Assembly (NCBI GenBank): GCA_017933995.1
Contig: JAGBKI010000066.1
Coordinates: 1 to 64,000, forward strand
DNA length: 64,000 nt
Reading direction: 5' to 3'
Source: Bacteroidaceae bacterium
Lineage (GTDB): Bacteria > Bacteroidota > Bacteroidia > Bacteroidales > Bacteroidaceae
Part shown: piece by piece, positions 1-7,376 of the stretch
Layout of the letters: each line of letters begins with the position of its first letter
Numbering within the stretch: the stretch's first letter is position 1
The notes under the pieces: model-generated
What the model saw: the letters and a program-made list of their open reading frames with translations, nothing else
Told to the model about the DNA's origin: nothing
The model's database searches: none
Made by a program: the position numbers and the translations under genes

Positions 1-257
1 GCGAGGGCGGCCACGATGCGTTTGTTGGTCAGCCCGGCGTAGGTCATCACGGCCACGTCGAGCGTTTCGGCGTCGGTGACGCGCCGCCCGTCGACCATCC
101 GCGTCTCGATGCCGAGGCGGGCGGACAAGCGCGTGGCCAGTTTGCCGCCGCCGTGCACCAGCACCTTGGGGCCTTCGAGCCGCGCGAAGTCGGCCAGGAA
201 CGTTTCGAGCGCGGCGGCGTCGTCAATGACGTTGCCGCCGATTTTGACTACGAGCAT
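1..257 (-). CDS. argB: Acetyl-/succinylglutamate kinase, N-terminal part (cut by the window edge)
   Basis: This is the second step of arginine synthesis: ATP-dependent phosphorylation of N-acylglutamate in the cytoplasm. The frame opens with MLVVKIGGNVID, followed by VLVHGGGKLATRL and VDGRRVTDAETLD. These are the amino-acid-kinase glycine loops and the substrate segment of ArgB. Only about 85 residues are present; the rest lies beyond position 1. The ATG at 257 sits directly against an AT-rich repeat (257-275). The gene is last in the minus-strand arginine cluster, 64 bases after argF'. In Bacteroides relatives the substrate is thought to be N-succinylglutamate, which suits the neighbouring argF', but this fragment alone cannot show it. 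Confidence 0.93.
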   Translation of the reverse strand, partial: MLVVKIGGNVIDDAAALETFLADFARLEGPKVLVHGGGKLATRLSARLGIETRMVDGRRVTDAETLDVAVMTYAGLTNKRIVAAL

Positions 258-275
258 ATATATTAATACGGAGTG
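257..275 (-). repeat. AT-rich motif, copy 1 (CACTCCGTATTAATATATA)
   Basis: Read on the minus strand, the motif CACTCCGTATTAATATATA runs straight into the argB ATG. It is one of about ten copies of a CCGTATTATATATA-like motif in this window. Whether it acts in argB translation or transcription is unknown. Confidence 0.6.
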
Positions 276-303
276 GCACTGTGAGCGTTTCGGACGCGCG
301 CCC

Positions 304-335
304 AACGTTTATTGTCTAATGTTAATTGTTTAATG
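304..335. repeat. TTTATTGTCTAATG-type intergenic repeat
   Basis: The short phrase AACGTTTATTGTCTAATG is followed by a partial reiteration, TTAATTGTTTAATG. Related phrases occur at 3613-3644, 10961-10990, 12915-12950, 30385-30416 and 34131-34158, always at gene borders. Function unknown. Confidence 0.5.
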
Positions 336-1290
336 TCTCAAGCATACGCTTCAGCACCACGGTGGCCGAAATCTCGCGGTTGGCGGCTTCGGGGATGACG
401 AGGCTGCGCGGGCTTTCAATCACCTCGTCGGTGACAATCATCCCGCGCCGCACGGGCAGGCAGTGCATAAAGGCGGCGTCGTTGGTGAGCGCCATCTTCT
501 GCGCGCTGACCGTCCACGACATGTCCTTGGAAAGCACCTTGCCGTAGTTGGGTTCGGCGTAGGCCGACCAGTTCTTGGCGTATACGAAGTCGGCTCCGGC
601 GAGTGCCTCGTCCTGATTGTGCGTGATGCGCGCGCCGCGAGTGAAGCGCGTGTCGAGTTCGTAGCCCTCGGGGTGGGCGATGGTCAGGTCGTAGCCCGCC
701 GCCACCATCCACTCGGCGAACGAGTTTGGCACGGCCTGGGGCAGGGCTTTGGGGTGGGGCGCCCAGGTCAGCACCACCTTGGGGCGCGCCGTGCGCTTGT
801 GCTCCTCAATGGTGATGAAGTCGGCGAAGGCTTGCAGTGGGTGCACCGTCGCGCTCTCCATACTGAAGACGGGGCGTCCGCTGTGCTCGATGAACTGGCG
901 CAGTATTTGCTCCGTGTAGTCGTCCTCGCGGCTCTCGAAGCGGGCGAACGAGCGCACGCCGATAATGTCGCAGTAGCTGCCCATCACGGGTATGGCCTCC
1001 AGCAGGTGCTCGCTCTTGTCGCCGTCCATAATGACGCCGCGCTCGGTTTCGAGTTTCCACGCGCCCTGGTTCACGTCGAGCACGATGACGTTCATACCGA
1101 GGTTCATGGCGGCTTTCTGCGTGCTGAGGCGTGTGCGCAGGCTGTTGTTGAAGAAGATGAGCAGGGCGGTCTTGTTGCGCCCCAGGCGGCAGTGGCGGAA
1201 GCGGTCGGCCTTTATCTCCTGGGCTTCGCGGAATGCCGCGCCCAAGTCGCCGAGGTCGGAGGGGGAGAGGAATGTTCGCATTTTTGTCAT
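322..1290 (-). CDS. argF': N-succinylornithine carbamoyltransferase
   Basis: It transfers carbamoyl from carbamoyl phosphate to N-acylated ornithine, giving N-acylcitrulline. This replaces the ordinary ornithine step in Bacteroidetes. The 322-residue frame has the phosphate-binding loop SLRTRLSTQ (about 50-58), the long loop GVIMDGDKSEHLLE, HPLQAFAD, the proline-rich stretch WAPHPKALPQAVPNSFAEW and HCLPVRR. As I recall the Bacteroides fragilis enzyme, this matches it closely end to end. At the position that in the family separates succinyl (Pro) from acetyl (Glu) specificity, this protein has Ser93 within GDKSEH. An ATG nine bases inside (MRTFLSP) could also be the start. It lies between the nuclease gene and argB. 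Confidence 0.93.
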   Translation of the reverse strand: MTKMRTFLSPSDLGDLGAAFREAQEIKADRFRHCRLGRNKTALLIFFNNSLRTRLSTQKAAMNLGMNVIVLDVNQGAWKLETERGVIMDGDKSEHLLEAIPVMGSYCDIIGVRSFARFESREDDYTEQILRQFIEHSGRPVFSMESATVHPLQAFADFITIEEHKRTARPKVVLTWAPHPKALPQAVPNSFAEWMVAAGYDLTIAHPEGYELDTRFTRGARITHNQDEALAGADFVYAKNWSAYAEPNYGKVLSKDMSWTVSAQKMALTNDAAFMHCLPVRRGMIVTDEVIESPRSLVIPEAANREISATVVLKRMLETLNN

Positions 1291-1314
1291 TTTTGGGGGA
1301 TGTATTTCTACGTT

Positions 1315-2433
1315 TCAGTCTGCTTCCATCTCGCTGATTTGTGGAAGCGCAGAAGCCACGTCGGCAAATAACTTTTCAGTCTCGTATTGGGCTATACCCA
1401 GTGGCTGCGTGATGCCGCGTAAAGCGAAACGCGCCTTTGTGTCGTTCTTGGAACGGCACAACAAAAGCCCTATCGTAGGTTTGTCTTCGGCTGTCTTCAC
1501 GTACTCGTCGACGGCAGAGATGTAGAAGTTCAGTTTGCTGACAAAATCTGGTACAAACTCAACGGCCTTTAGCTCTACTACCACATAGCAGTGGAGTTGA
1601 AGGTGGTACATCAGGATGTCAATGTAATAGTCGTCGCCGCCTACAGATATGTGGTACTGCCTACCGATAAAGGCGAACCCCTTGCCCATTTCCAGCAGGA
1701 AGTCCGTGACGCGCCTTGCCAGTTCTTTTTCAATGCTCAGTTCGTTTTGCAGGGCAACCGTCCCGAGGAAACTGAAGTTGTAAGGGTCCTTGAACGTGTA
1801 ACGTGCCAAGTCCGAGCGGGCAGGGGGCATCGTGTCCTCGAAGTTCGCGATGGCTCGTCCTTTCGTATGGATGTAGCCGTTTGACACTTGCAGGAGCATC
1901 ACATCGCGGCTCCAACCTTCCTGTGCTGTGGCCATGATGTAGAAAGCCCGCTCTGGCAGTGGCTTGACCTTTGAAATCAACGACTGGTGGTGGTACCAGG
2001 TGATGTTGGAGAGAGGTACCTCGGCATACTCCTTGCCCTCGGCTTGCAATTTGGCAAGTGCCACTTGCCAAATTTCCGTTCCTTTGATGTCTGCCAGCGG
2101 AACACGCAATACTGGGAAGTCCGGGTACTCTTCCGCGAAACGCTTCATATTGCGGAGGTTGCGCTCCGAATATCCCCGGTCGTCGGGAAAACGCCGTGAC
2201 AGGTCGTCAGACAATTGGCCGATGACCTGCGCGCCCCATCCCTGTTGTTGCTGCTGCCTGATGATGTATTTCCCTATTTTCCAATAGAGAGACAACAATT
2301 CGCCATTGACGTTCAGCGCGGCTTGAAGTTTGGAACGCTCTATGAGCGAGACAATCTCTCCGCGCCAGTGTTCGTAGCCAGTGGGGAGAGGCTCTGTAGA
2401 CGGAATTTGGGGCAATGTAACGGCGTTGTTCAT
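1315..2433 (-). CDS. DUF1016 / YhcG-type PDDEXK nuclease
   Basis: This is a 372-residue protein of the DUF1016 family. Its N-terminal half (about 18-180) is the helical DNA-binding-like region, with LLSLYWKIGKYI and YSERNLRNMKRFAEEYP. The C-terminal half has a PDDEXK nuclease core: YYIDILMYHLQLHCYVVVEL followed by KAVEF, in which the Asp and the ExK-type E-L-K are in place. Members are often found near restriction systems or mobile DNA, and their targets are mostly unknown. Here it sits inside the arginine operon, 18 bases after argD and 24 bases before argF'. It is visibly less GC-rich and uses more A/T-ending codons than its neighbours, which suggests a later arrival. Nuclease activity is inferred from the motif only. 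Confidence 0.88.
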   Translation of the reverse strand: MNNAVTLPQIPSTEPLPTGYEHWRGEIVSLIERSKLQAALNVNGELLSLYWKIGKYIIRQQQQQGWGAQVIGQLSDDLSRRFPDDRGYSERNLRNMKRFAEEYPDFPVLRVPLADIKGTEIWQVALAKLQAEGKEYAEVPLSNITWYHHQSLISKVKPLPERAFYIMATAQEGWSRDVMLLQVSNGYIHTKGRAIANFEDTMPPARSDLARYTFKDPYNFSFLGTVALQNELSIEKELARRVTDFLLEMGKGFAFIGRQYHISVGGDDYYIDILMYHLQLHCYVVVELKAVEFVPDFVSKLNFYISAVDEYVKTAEDKPTIGLLLCRSKNDTKARFALRGITQPLGIAQYETEKLFADVASALPQISEMEAD

Positions 2434-2451
2434 ATCAAGATATGTGAGTCT

Positions 2452-3567
2452 TCAGAGCGCGGCCTTGATGGCGGCGAGGCAGGTGTCGGCGTGGGCGGTG
2501 GTGGCGGTGAGGGCGGGGAGAAGGCGCACGGTGTGCTGTCCCGCGCCGCCGGTGAAGACGTGGTGGTCGAAGACGAGGCGGCGGCGCACGTCGCTGGCGC
2601 TGCCGTCGACGTCGAAGCCAATCATCAGGCCGCGTCCGCGCACGTTGTGCACGCCGGGGATTTCAGGCAGGTGCTCCAGCAGGTAGCGGCCCGTGGCGGC
2701 GGCGTTGGCCACGAGGTTCTCGTCGTCGATTACCTCCAGCACGCTGAGGGCTGCGGCGCAGGCGAGGTGGTTGCCGCCGAAAGTGGTGCCGAGCATACCC
2801 GGCCACGCCTCGAAGTGCGGCGCGATGAGCACGCCGCCCACGGGGAAACCGCATCCCATGCCTTTAGCCACGGTGATAAGGTCGGGGCTGATGCCCGCGT
2901 GCTGGTGGGCGAAGAAGCGGCCGGTGCGCCCGTATCCGCTCTGCACCTCGTCGAGGATGAGGCAGGTGCCGGTGGCCTGCGTCAGCACGCGCAGTTCGCG
3001 CAGGAAGGCGTCGTCGGGCACCTGTATGCCCGCCACGCCCTGTATGCCCTCGACGATGGCGGCGCAGTACTGGCCCGTGGCAAGTTCGCGGCGTGCGGCC
3101 TCGATGTCGCCCAACGGCACGAACGTCACCTTGTCGGTGCGGTTGAAGGGGGCGTTGATGCGCGGGTTGTCGGTGATTTCCACGGCTCCGCTGGTGCGCC
3201 CGTGGAACGCGCCGCCGAAGGCCAGCACGCGCTCGCGCCCCGTGTGGAACGAGGCCACCTTGAGGGCGTTCTCGTTGGCCTCGGCCCCGCTGTTTACGAG
3301 GAAGAGGCGGTAGCCGTCGCAGCCGCTGACCTGCCGCAGTTTGTCGGCCAGCCGCTGTTGCAGGGAGTTCTCGACGCTGTTGGAGTAGAACCCGAGGCGC
3401 GCCACTTGTTCGCTGACGGCGCGGACGTAGCGCGGGTGGGCGTGGCCGATGCTGATGACGGCGTGGCCGCCGTAGAAGTCGAGGTAGCGCGTACCGTCGG
3501 CGGTGAAGACGTAGTTGCCCTCGCCGCGCACGGGCTCGATGGGGTAGAGGGAGTAGACGGGGAACAT
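2452..3567 (-). CDS. argD: N-acetyl/succinylornithine aminotransferase
   Basis: A PLP-dependent class III aminotransferase that converts N-acylglutamate semialdehyde to N-acylornithine. The 371-residue frame shows the class features: VNSGAEANENALK (cofactor phosphate region), FGGAFHGRT, EGIQGVAG, LDEVQSGYGRTG and ITVAKGMGCGFPVGG, where Lys235 should form the Schiff base. Length is slightly short of the usual 375-400 but no core motif is missing. The start MFPVYSLYPIEPVRGEGNYV matches the usual family N-terminus. It lies between argC and the nuclease gene in the minus-strand arginine unit. A TTTATTGTCTAATG-type repeat fills most of the 79-base gap to argC. Confidence 0.94.
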   Translation of the reverse strand: MFPVYSLYPIEPVRGEGNYVFTADGTRYLDFYGGHAVISIGHAHPRYVRAVSEQVARLGFYSNSVENSLQQRLADKLRQVSGCDGYRLFLVNSGAEANENALKVASFHTGRERVLAFGGAFHGRTSGAVEITDNPRINAPFNRTDKVTFVPLGDIEAARRELATGQYCAAIVEGIQGVAGIQVPDDAFLRELRVLTQATGTCLILDEVQSGYGRTGRFFAHQHAGISPDLITVAKGMGCGFPVGGVLIAPHFEAWPGMLGTTFGGNHLACAAALSVLEVIDDENLVANAAATGRYLLEHLPEIPGVHNVRGRGLMIGFDVDGSASDVRRRLVFDHHVFTGGAGQHTVRLLPALTATTAHADTCLAAIKAAL

Positions 3568-3612
3568 AGCGTGTGGTGGCCTCGCGTGGGACTTTGGCTC
3601 TGGCGGGGCGCG

Positions 3613-3644
3613 GACGTTTATTGTTTATTGTCTATTGCTAATTG
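3613..3644. repeat. TTTATTGTCTAATG-type intergenic repeat
   Basis: The run ACGTTTATTGTTTATTGTCT followed by ATTGCTAATTG lies between argC and argD. It ends just before the argC stop codon. It is related to the copy at 304-335. Confidence 0.5.
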
Positions 3645-3646
3645 TA

Positions 3647-4606
3647 TCAGAACGCGCTTCCTTTGAGCCTCAGCCCGCTGCGCTCGTCGAGGCCGAAGAG
3701 GAGGTTGAGGTTCTGCACGGCCTGTCCGCTGGCGCCCTTGAGGAGGTTGTCGATGCAGCTCACGACGTGGACCTTGCCCCGGTGGGCCTCGACGGAGAGG
3801 ACGCACTTGTTGGTGTTCACGGCCTGCTTGAGGTTGACGGGGCGGCGCGAGACGACGGTGAAGGGCGCGTCGGCGTAGTAGTCCTCGTAGAGCGCGAGGG
3901 CGTCGGCCTCGGACAGCGCGCAGTCGGTGTAGACGCTGGCCAGGATGCCGCGCGCGAAGTCGCCGCGCATCGGCACGAAGGTGACGCGCGGCGGCGTCTG
4001 TTGCACGAGGCCGAGGTTGCGCGTAATCTCGATGAGGTGCTGGTGCTCGAAGGGTTTGTAGACGCTGAGGTTGTCGGCGCGCCAGCTGAAGTGGGTCGTG
4101 GCGCCGGGTTTCACGCCCGCGCCGGTTGAGCCGGTGAGGGCGGTGACGTGCACCTCGTTTTGCAGCAGTCCCTTTGAGGCGAGCGGCAGCAGGGCGAGCT
4201 GTATGGCCGTGGCGAAGCAGCCGGGGTTGGCCACGAGGCGCGCCTGGCGTATGCGGTCGCGCTGCCATTCGGGCAGGCCGTAGACGTAGCCGTCGGCCTC
4301 GTCGCGGTAGTCCTGCGCCAGGTCGACGACGCGCAGGCTGGCCGGGCGTTGGTGTTCCGCCCAGAATTGCTTACTTTTGCCGTGCCCCATACAGAGGAAC
4401 AGCACGTCGACGCCGCCCAGGTCGGCCTCCGCGCTGAAGCGCAGCGGGGTCTCGCCGATGAGGTTCTCGTGCACGTCGCTGACGGGAAGCCCGGCTTGCG
4501 ACGTGCTGTGGACGAAGGCCACCTCGACGCCGGGGTGCTGGAGCAGGAGGCGCAGCAGTTCGCCCGCCGTGTAGCCCGCGCCGCCTATGATGCCCGCGCG
4601 TATCAT
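3647..4606 (-). CDS. argC: N-acetyl-gamma-glutamyl-phosphate reductase
   Basis: An NADPH-dependent reductase that turns N-acylglutamyl phosphate into the semialdehyde used by ArgD. The 319-residue protein starts MIRAGIIGGAGYTAGELLRL (Rossmann loop) and carries the active-site motif ANPGCFATA with Cys130. It also has GSTGAGVKP and a late histidine-bearing segment, VTFVPMRGDFARG. The open frame runs much further upstream, but that part overlaps argG and is only a GC-rich shadow. The ATG at 4606 overlaps the argG stop as ATGA, so translational coupling is likely. Confidence 0.95.
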   Translation of the reverse strand: MIRAGIIGGAGYTAGELLRLLLQHPGVEVAFVHSTSQAGLPVSDVHENLIGETPLRFSAEADLGGVDVLFLCMGHGKSKQFWAEHQRPASLRVVDLAQDYRDEADGYVYGLPEWQRDRIRQARLVANPGCFATAIQLALLPLASKGLLQNEVHVTALTGSTGAGVKPGATTHFSWRADNLSVYKPFEHQHLIEITRNLGLVQQTPPRVTFVPMRGDFARGILASVYTDCALSEADALALYEDYYADAPFTVVSRRPVNLKQAVNTNKCVLSVEAHRGKVHVVSCIDNLLKGASGQAVQNLNLLFGLDERSGLRLKGSAF

Positions 4607-5817
4607 ACCTCTTCGGGCTGGCCGGCGTGCTGCTGCACGTTGTAGTAAATCTTCATGGGCGTGGCCATCATCTTGATGAAGCCCTTGACGTCGTCGGGCG
4701 TCCACGCTTTCATCACCTCGCCGTACTCGCCGAAGTCGTTGTTCATCAGGTCGTGTTTGGAGCGCACGCCGACGAGCTGGTAACTGTAGGGGCGCAGGTT
4801 CAGTATCACTTCGCCGGTGACGTTTCGCTGCGAGCTTTCGAGGAAACGCTCCATGTCGCGCATCGCGGGGTCGAGGTACTGCGCCTCGTGCAGGAACATG
4901 CCGTACCAGGTGCCTATCTGGTCTTTCCAGTACTGCTGCCACTTGGTGAGGGTGTGCTTTTCGAGCATTTTGTGGGCGGCGATGATGACGACGGGGGCGG
5001 CAGCCTCGAAGCCCACGCGGCCCTTGATGCCCACGATGGTGTCGCCGATGTGCATGTCGCGGCCTATGGCGTAGCGGGCGGCGATGGCCTCGACGGCGCG
5101 TATGGCCGCCACCTTGTCGGCGTAGGGCTTGCCGTTGACGCTGCAGAGTTCGCCCCGCTCGAAGCCCAGGGTCAGTTCCTCCGTACCCGTCTCGACGAGG
5201 GGCGAGGGGTATGCCTCCTCGGGCAGCGTCTGGTCGGAGCGCAGCGTCTCCTTGCCGCCGACGCTGGTGCCCCACAAGCCCTTGTTGATGGAGTACTCCA
5301 GGCGGGTGAAGTCGGCCACGAAGCCGTGTTGGCGCAGGTACTCTATCTCGTACTCGCGCGTCAGGCCGAGGTCGCGCGTGGGGGTGATGATTTCGATTTC
5401 GGGGGCGAGCACCTGGAAGGTGAGGTCGAAGCGCACCTGGTCGTTTCCGGCGCCGGTGGAGCCGTGTGCGACGGCCTGGGCGCCTATCTGCTTGGCGTAG
5501 CGTATGGTGGCGATGGCCTGGAAGATGCGCTCGGAGCTGACGCTGATGGGGTAGGTGCCGCCGCGCAGCACGTTGCCGTAGACCATATAGCGTATGCTGC
5601 GCAGGTAGTAGTCCTGCGTGATGTCGAGCGTGGCGTGGCGCACGGCGCCCAGGGCAAGGGCGCGCTGCTCGATGGCGGCGAGCTCCTTGTCGGTGAAGCC
5701 GCCGGTGTTGGCGATGGCGGTGTAGACGTCGAAGCCCTTTTCTTCGGTGAGGTACTTCACGGCGAACGAGGTGTCAAGCCCGCCGCTGAATGCGAGAACT
5801 ACTTTTTTTCTGTCCAT
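4603..5817 (-). CDS. argG: Argininosuccinate synthase
   Basis: It condenses citrulline with aspartate using ATP. The 404-residue protein begins MDRKKVVLAFSGGLDTS, giving the ATP pyrophosphatase loop at residues 11-17. Further motifs include HGSTGAGNDQVRFDL, YSINKGLWGTSVGG and GRDMHIGDTIVGIKGRVGFE. All are typical of the bacterial enzyme and the length is normal. In the succinyl route, citrulline is released by a deacylase that is not in this window. The stop overlaps the argC ATG by four bases, and the GNAT gene lies 70 bases upstream on the same strand. Confidence 0.96.
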   Translation of the reverse strand: MDRKKVVLAFSGGLDTSFAVKYLTEEKGFDVYTAIANTGGFTDKELAAIEQRALALGAVRHATLDITQDYYLRSIRYMVYGNVLRGGTYPISVSSERIFQAIATIRYAKQIGAQAVAHGSTGAGNDQVRFDLTFQVLAPEIEIITPTRDLGLTREYEIEYLRQHGFVADFTRLEYSINKGLWGTSVGGKETLRSDQTLPEEAYPSPLVETGTEELTLGFERGELCSVNGKPYADKVAAIRAVEAIAARYAIGRDMHIGDTIVGIKGRVGFEAAAPVVIIAAHKMLEKHTLTKWQQYWKDQIGTWYGMFLHEAQYLDPAMRDMERFLESSQRNVTGEVILNLRPYSYQLVGVRSKHDLMNNDFGEYGEVMKAWTPDDVKGFIKMMATPMKIYYNVQQHAGQPEEV

Positions 5818-5887
5818 AGTGGGAAGTGGGGGAAAAGGTGTATTTTTGCTTTTGTACGGTGTGGGGTGTGCCCGGGGCGGGCGCGCT

Positions 5888-6517
5888 TTATTTTTTCAGG
5901 CTGAGGTTCTTGAACCAGTTGGTGGCGGCCATGATGTAGGGGGTGAGACCGCCGCTTTTCTTGGTGTCGGCGGGCTCGGCGGTGGCGGGGTCGAAGAGCA
6001 TACCCGTGCAGAGGCACTTGTCGCGGTGGGTGCGCACGAGGATGTCGTAGTTGGTGCAGCCCTCGCAGCCGCGCCAGTACTCGTCGTCCTGGGTCAGTTC
6101 GGAGAACGTCACGGGCTTGTAGCCCAGTTTCGTGTTGAGTTTCATCACGGCGAGCGACGTGGTGATGCTGAAGATCTTGGCCTGCGGGAATTTTGTCCGC
6201 GCCAGGCGGAACGTCTCCTGCTTGATGCGCGTGGCGATGCCCAGTCCGCGATATTCCGGGTCGACGATGAGGCCGCTGGTGGCCACGAAGTCGCCGTGGC
6301 TCCACGTCTCGATGTAGCTGAAGCCCACGATGCGCTCTCCGTCGAGCGCCACGACGGCCTTTCCGCTCTCCATCTTCTCGCCCACGTACTCGGGCGTGCG
6401 GCGCGCGATGCCGGTGCCGCGCTGCTGCGCGCTCTCGAAGATGAGCGTGCATATTTTCTCGGCGAATCGGGTGTCGGCGGCGGTGGCGTCGCGCACGATG
6501 ATGTTTTTCTTGTCCAT
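5888..6517 (-). CDS. GNAT-family N-acyltransferase, probable glutamate N-acyltransferase (ArgA-like)
   Basis: A 209-residue GNAT protein. The acyl-CoA loop is PEYRGLGIATRIKQET, preceded by VVALDGERIVGFSYIETW; FSITTSLAVMKLNTKLGYKPV is the usual C-terminal GNAT segment. The tail has clustered cysteines (CEGCTNYDILVRTHRDKCLC). Being first in the arginine operon directly before argG, it is the best candidate for the missing first step, N-acylation of glutamate. This is inference from position and from similar clusters in other Bacteroidetes; the donor (acetyl- or succinyl-CoA) cannot be read from sequence. A likely promoter lies about 90 bases upstream. Confidence 0.8.
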   Translation of the reverse strand: MDKKNIIVRDATAADTRFAEKICTLIFESAQQRGTGIARRTPEYVGEKMESGKAVVALDGERIVGFSYIETWSHGDFVATSGLIVDPEYRGLGIATRIKQETFRLARTKFPQAKIFSITTSLAVMKLNTKLGYKPVTFSELTQDDEYWRGCEGCTNYDILVRTHRDKCLCTGMLFDPATAEPADTKKSGGLTPYIMAATNWFKNLSLKK

Positions 6518-6603
6518 GGCGGGGGTGTTTGTTTCTTGGGGTCGGTGGTTGCGGGCGTGGCCGCTGTCGCGCGGTGTGCGCGTGCGTGCGTTTCCCGCGA
6601 GGG

Positions 6604-6611
6604 CAAATTTA
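6604..6611 (-). promoter_or_regulatory. Likely -7 box of the arginine operon
   Basis: The minus strand reads TAAATTTG, matching the Bacteroidetes -7 consensus TAnnTTTG, and lies about 87 bases before the GNAT start. No clear -33 TTTG is seen, so confidence is moderate. I see no ArgR box that I can defend. Confidence 0.45.
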
Positions 6612-6737
6612 GGAAAAAAACGCCCGCGCGCCGTTTTTTCCGCGCTTTACGCTTGATTTCGTGTCGCTGGCGGCGCGCCGCAGGCCGCGTTTGCGCAGTT
6701 GTTGTGGCAAAACGGGCGGTTTCGCCGTCGGCACAGC

Positions 6738-6931
6738 CAACCCCAAAGGGGTTGCAGACGATAGGCCGGGGCAGCGCCCCGGTGACGGCCACACACCAAA
6801 ACCAACCCCGGCGGGGTTGAACAGAGCCGTCGCAGCACCAAGTTTGTGCAACCCCGCTGGGGTTGATTGGGGAGGGGGCGCGAACCCGGGGCGTTGCCCC
6901 GGTCCATCTTCTGTAACCCCCGCTGGGGGTT
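6738..6931. repeat. GC-rich palindrome cluster (REP-like), compound copy
   Basis: There are six short palindromes: CAACCCCAAAGGGGTTG (6738-6754), CCGGGGCAGCGCCCCGG (6766-6782), CAACCCCGGCGGGGTTG (6803-6819), CAACCCCGCTGGGGTTG (6849-6865), CCGGGGCGTTGCCCCGG (6886-6902) and AACCCCCGCTGGGGGTT (6915-6931). The right half (6849-6931) has the same palindrome order and spacing as the single copy at 30276-30359. The left half looks like an inverted partial copy. The arrangement resembles paired REP elements; no transposase is nearby. Confidence 0.7.
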
Positions 6932-6996
6932 GTTGGCACCGTCTGAAAACTTCCCGACGCACCGTCTGAAAACCTCCCGGTGCGAGCTAATTCCCG

Positions 6997-7118
6997 CCCC
7001 GTGGCTTCCAATTCTCCAAACTTAGGCTTAATTTGTAGAAACTTAGACTTAGTTTGTACAAATTAAGGCTTAATTTGGCGAAACTTAGGCTTAATTTGGA
7101 GAATTGAAAGCCACGGGG
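6997..7118. repeat. Array of four 21-bp units inside an inverted repeat (array A)
   Basis: Four contiguous 21-base units (7018-7038, 7039-7059, 7060-7080, 7081-7101) follow the pattern AAACTTAGGCTTAATTTGTAG with variation. Each unit is itself close to palindromic. The array is flanked by an imperfect inverted repeat, CCCCGTGGCTTCCAATTCTC at 6997-7016 and its complement ending at 7118. Sister arrays with exactly four units lie at 18129-18212 and 36138-36221. Confidence 0.8.
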
Positions 7119-7227
7119 CAAGAATTAGTCCGCGACAGACAAGAATTAGTCCACAACAGTGCAGAAAAAGCCCGCAACGGAACGAAGGCGTTGCGGGCGG
7201 TATTTGAAGGGGTGCAAACAATCGGTT

Positions 7228-7350
7228 GCCGGACGTGGGAGCGGAGCGGGTTGGCTGCGGCGGGAGATGGCCGGACGTGGGAGCGGAGCGGGTTGGCTGC
7301 GGCGGGAGATGGCCGGGGCGTGGGAACGGGGCGGATTGGCGGCGGTGAAA
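7228..7350. repeat. 42-bp tandem repeat, about three units
   Basis: A 42-base unit beginning GCCGGACGTGGGAGCGGAGC starts at 7228 and repeats exactly at 7270. A third, diverged copy starts at 7312. It lies just downstream of the symporter gene's 3' end. No coding role is apparent. Confidence 0.75.
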
Positions 7351-7376
7351 AGTTGCTTGGGAGAGGCTTTTGCGGC

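Larger units (their letters stand above)
6518..7376. other. Repeat-filled intergenic region between the arginine operon and the symporter gene
   Basis: This 859-base stretch holds no convincing gene. From left to right it contains the arginine promoter region, a group of GC palindromes (6738-6931), a hairpin-flanked array of four 21-bp units (6997-7118), a doubled 21-base phrase CAAGAATTAGTCCRCRACAG (about 7119-7160) and a 42-bp tandem repeat (7228-7350). Frames crossing it are low-complexity translations of the repeats. Confidence 0.75.

Noticed and set aside
4607-5275. N-terminal extension of the argC frame
   Set aside because: It overlaps argG out of frame and is Arg/His/Gln-rich. The canonical ArgC start is at 4606.
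7018-7101. Possible CRISPR array
   Set aside because: Units are contiguous with no unique spacers, only four units occur, and no cas gene is in the window.
6518-7376. Open frames of 60-550 codons across the repeat region
   Set aside because: They translate palindromes and tandem repeats. Frames exist on both strands and carry no conserved motif.
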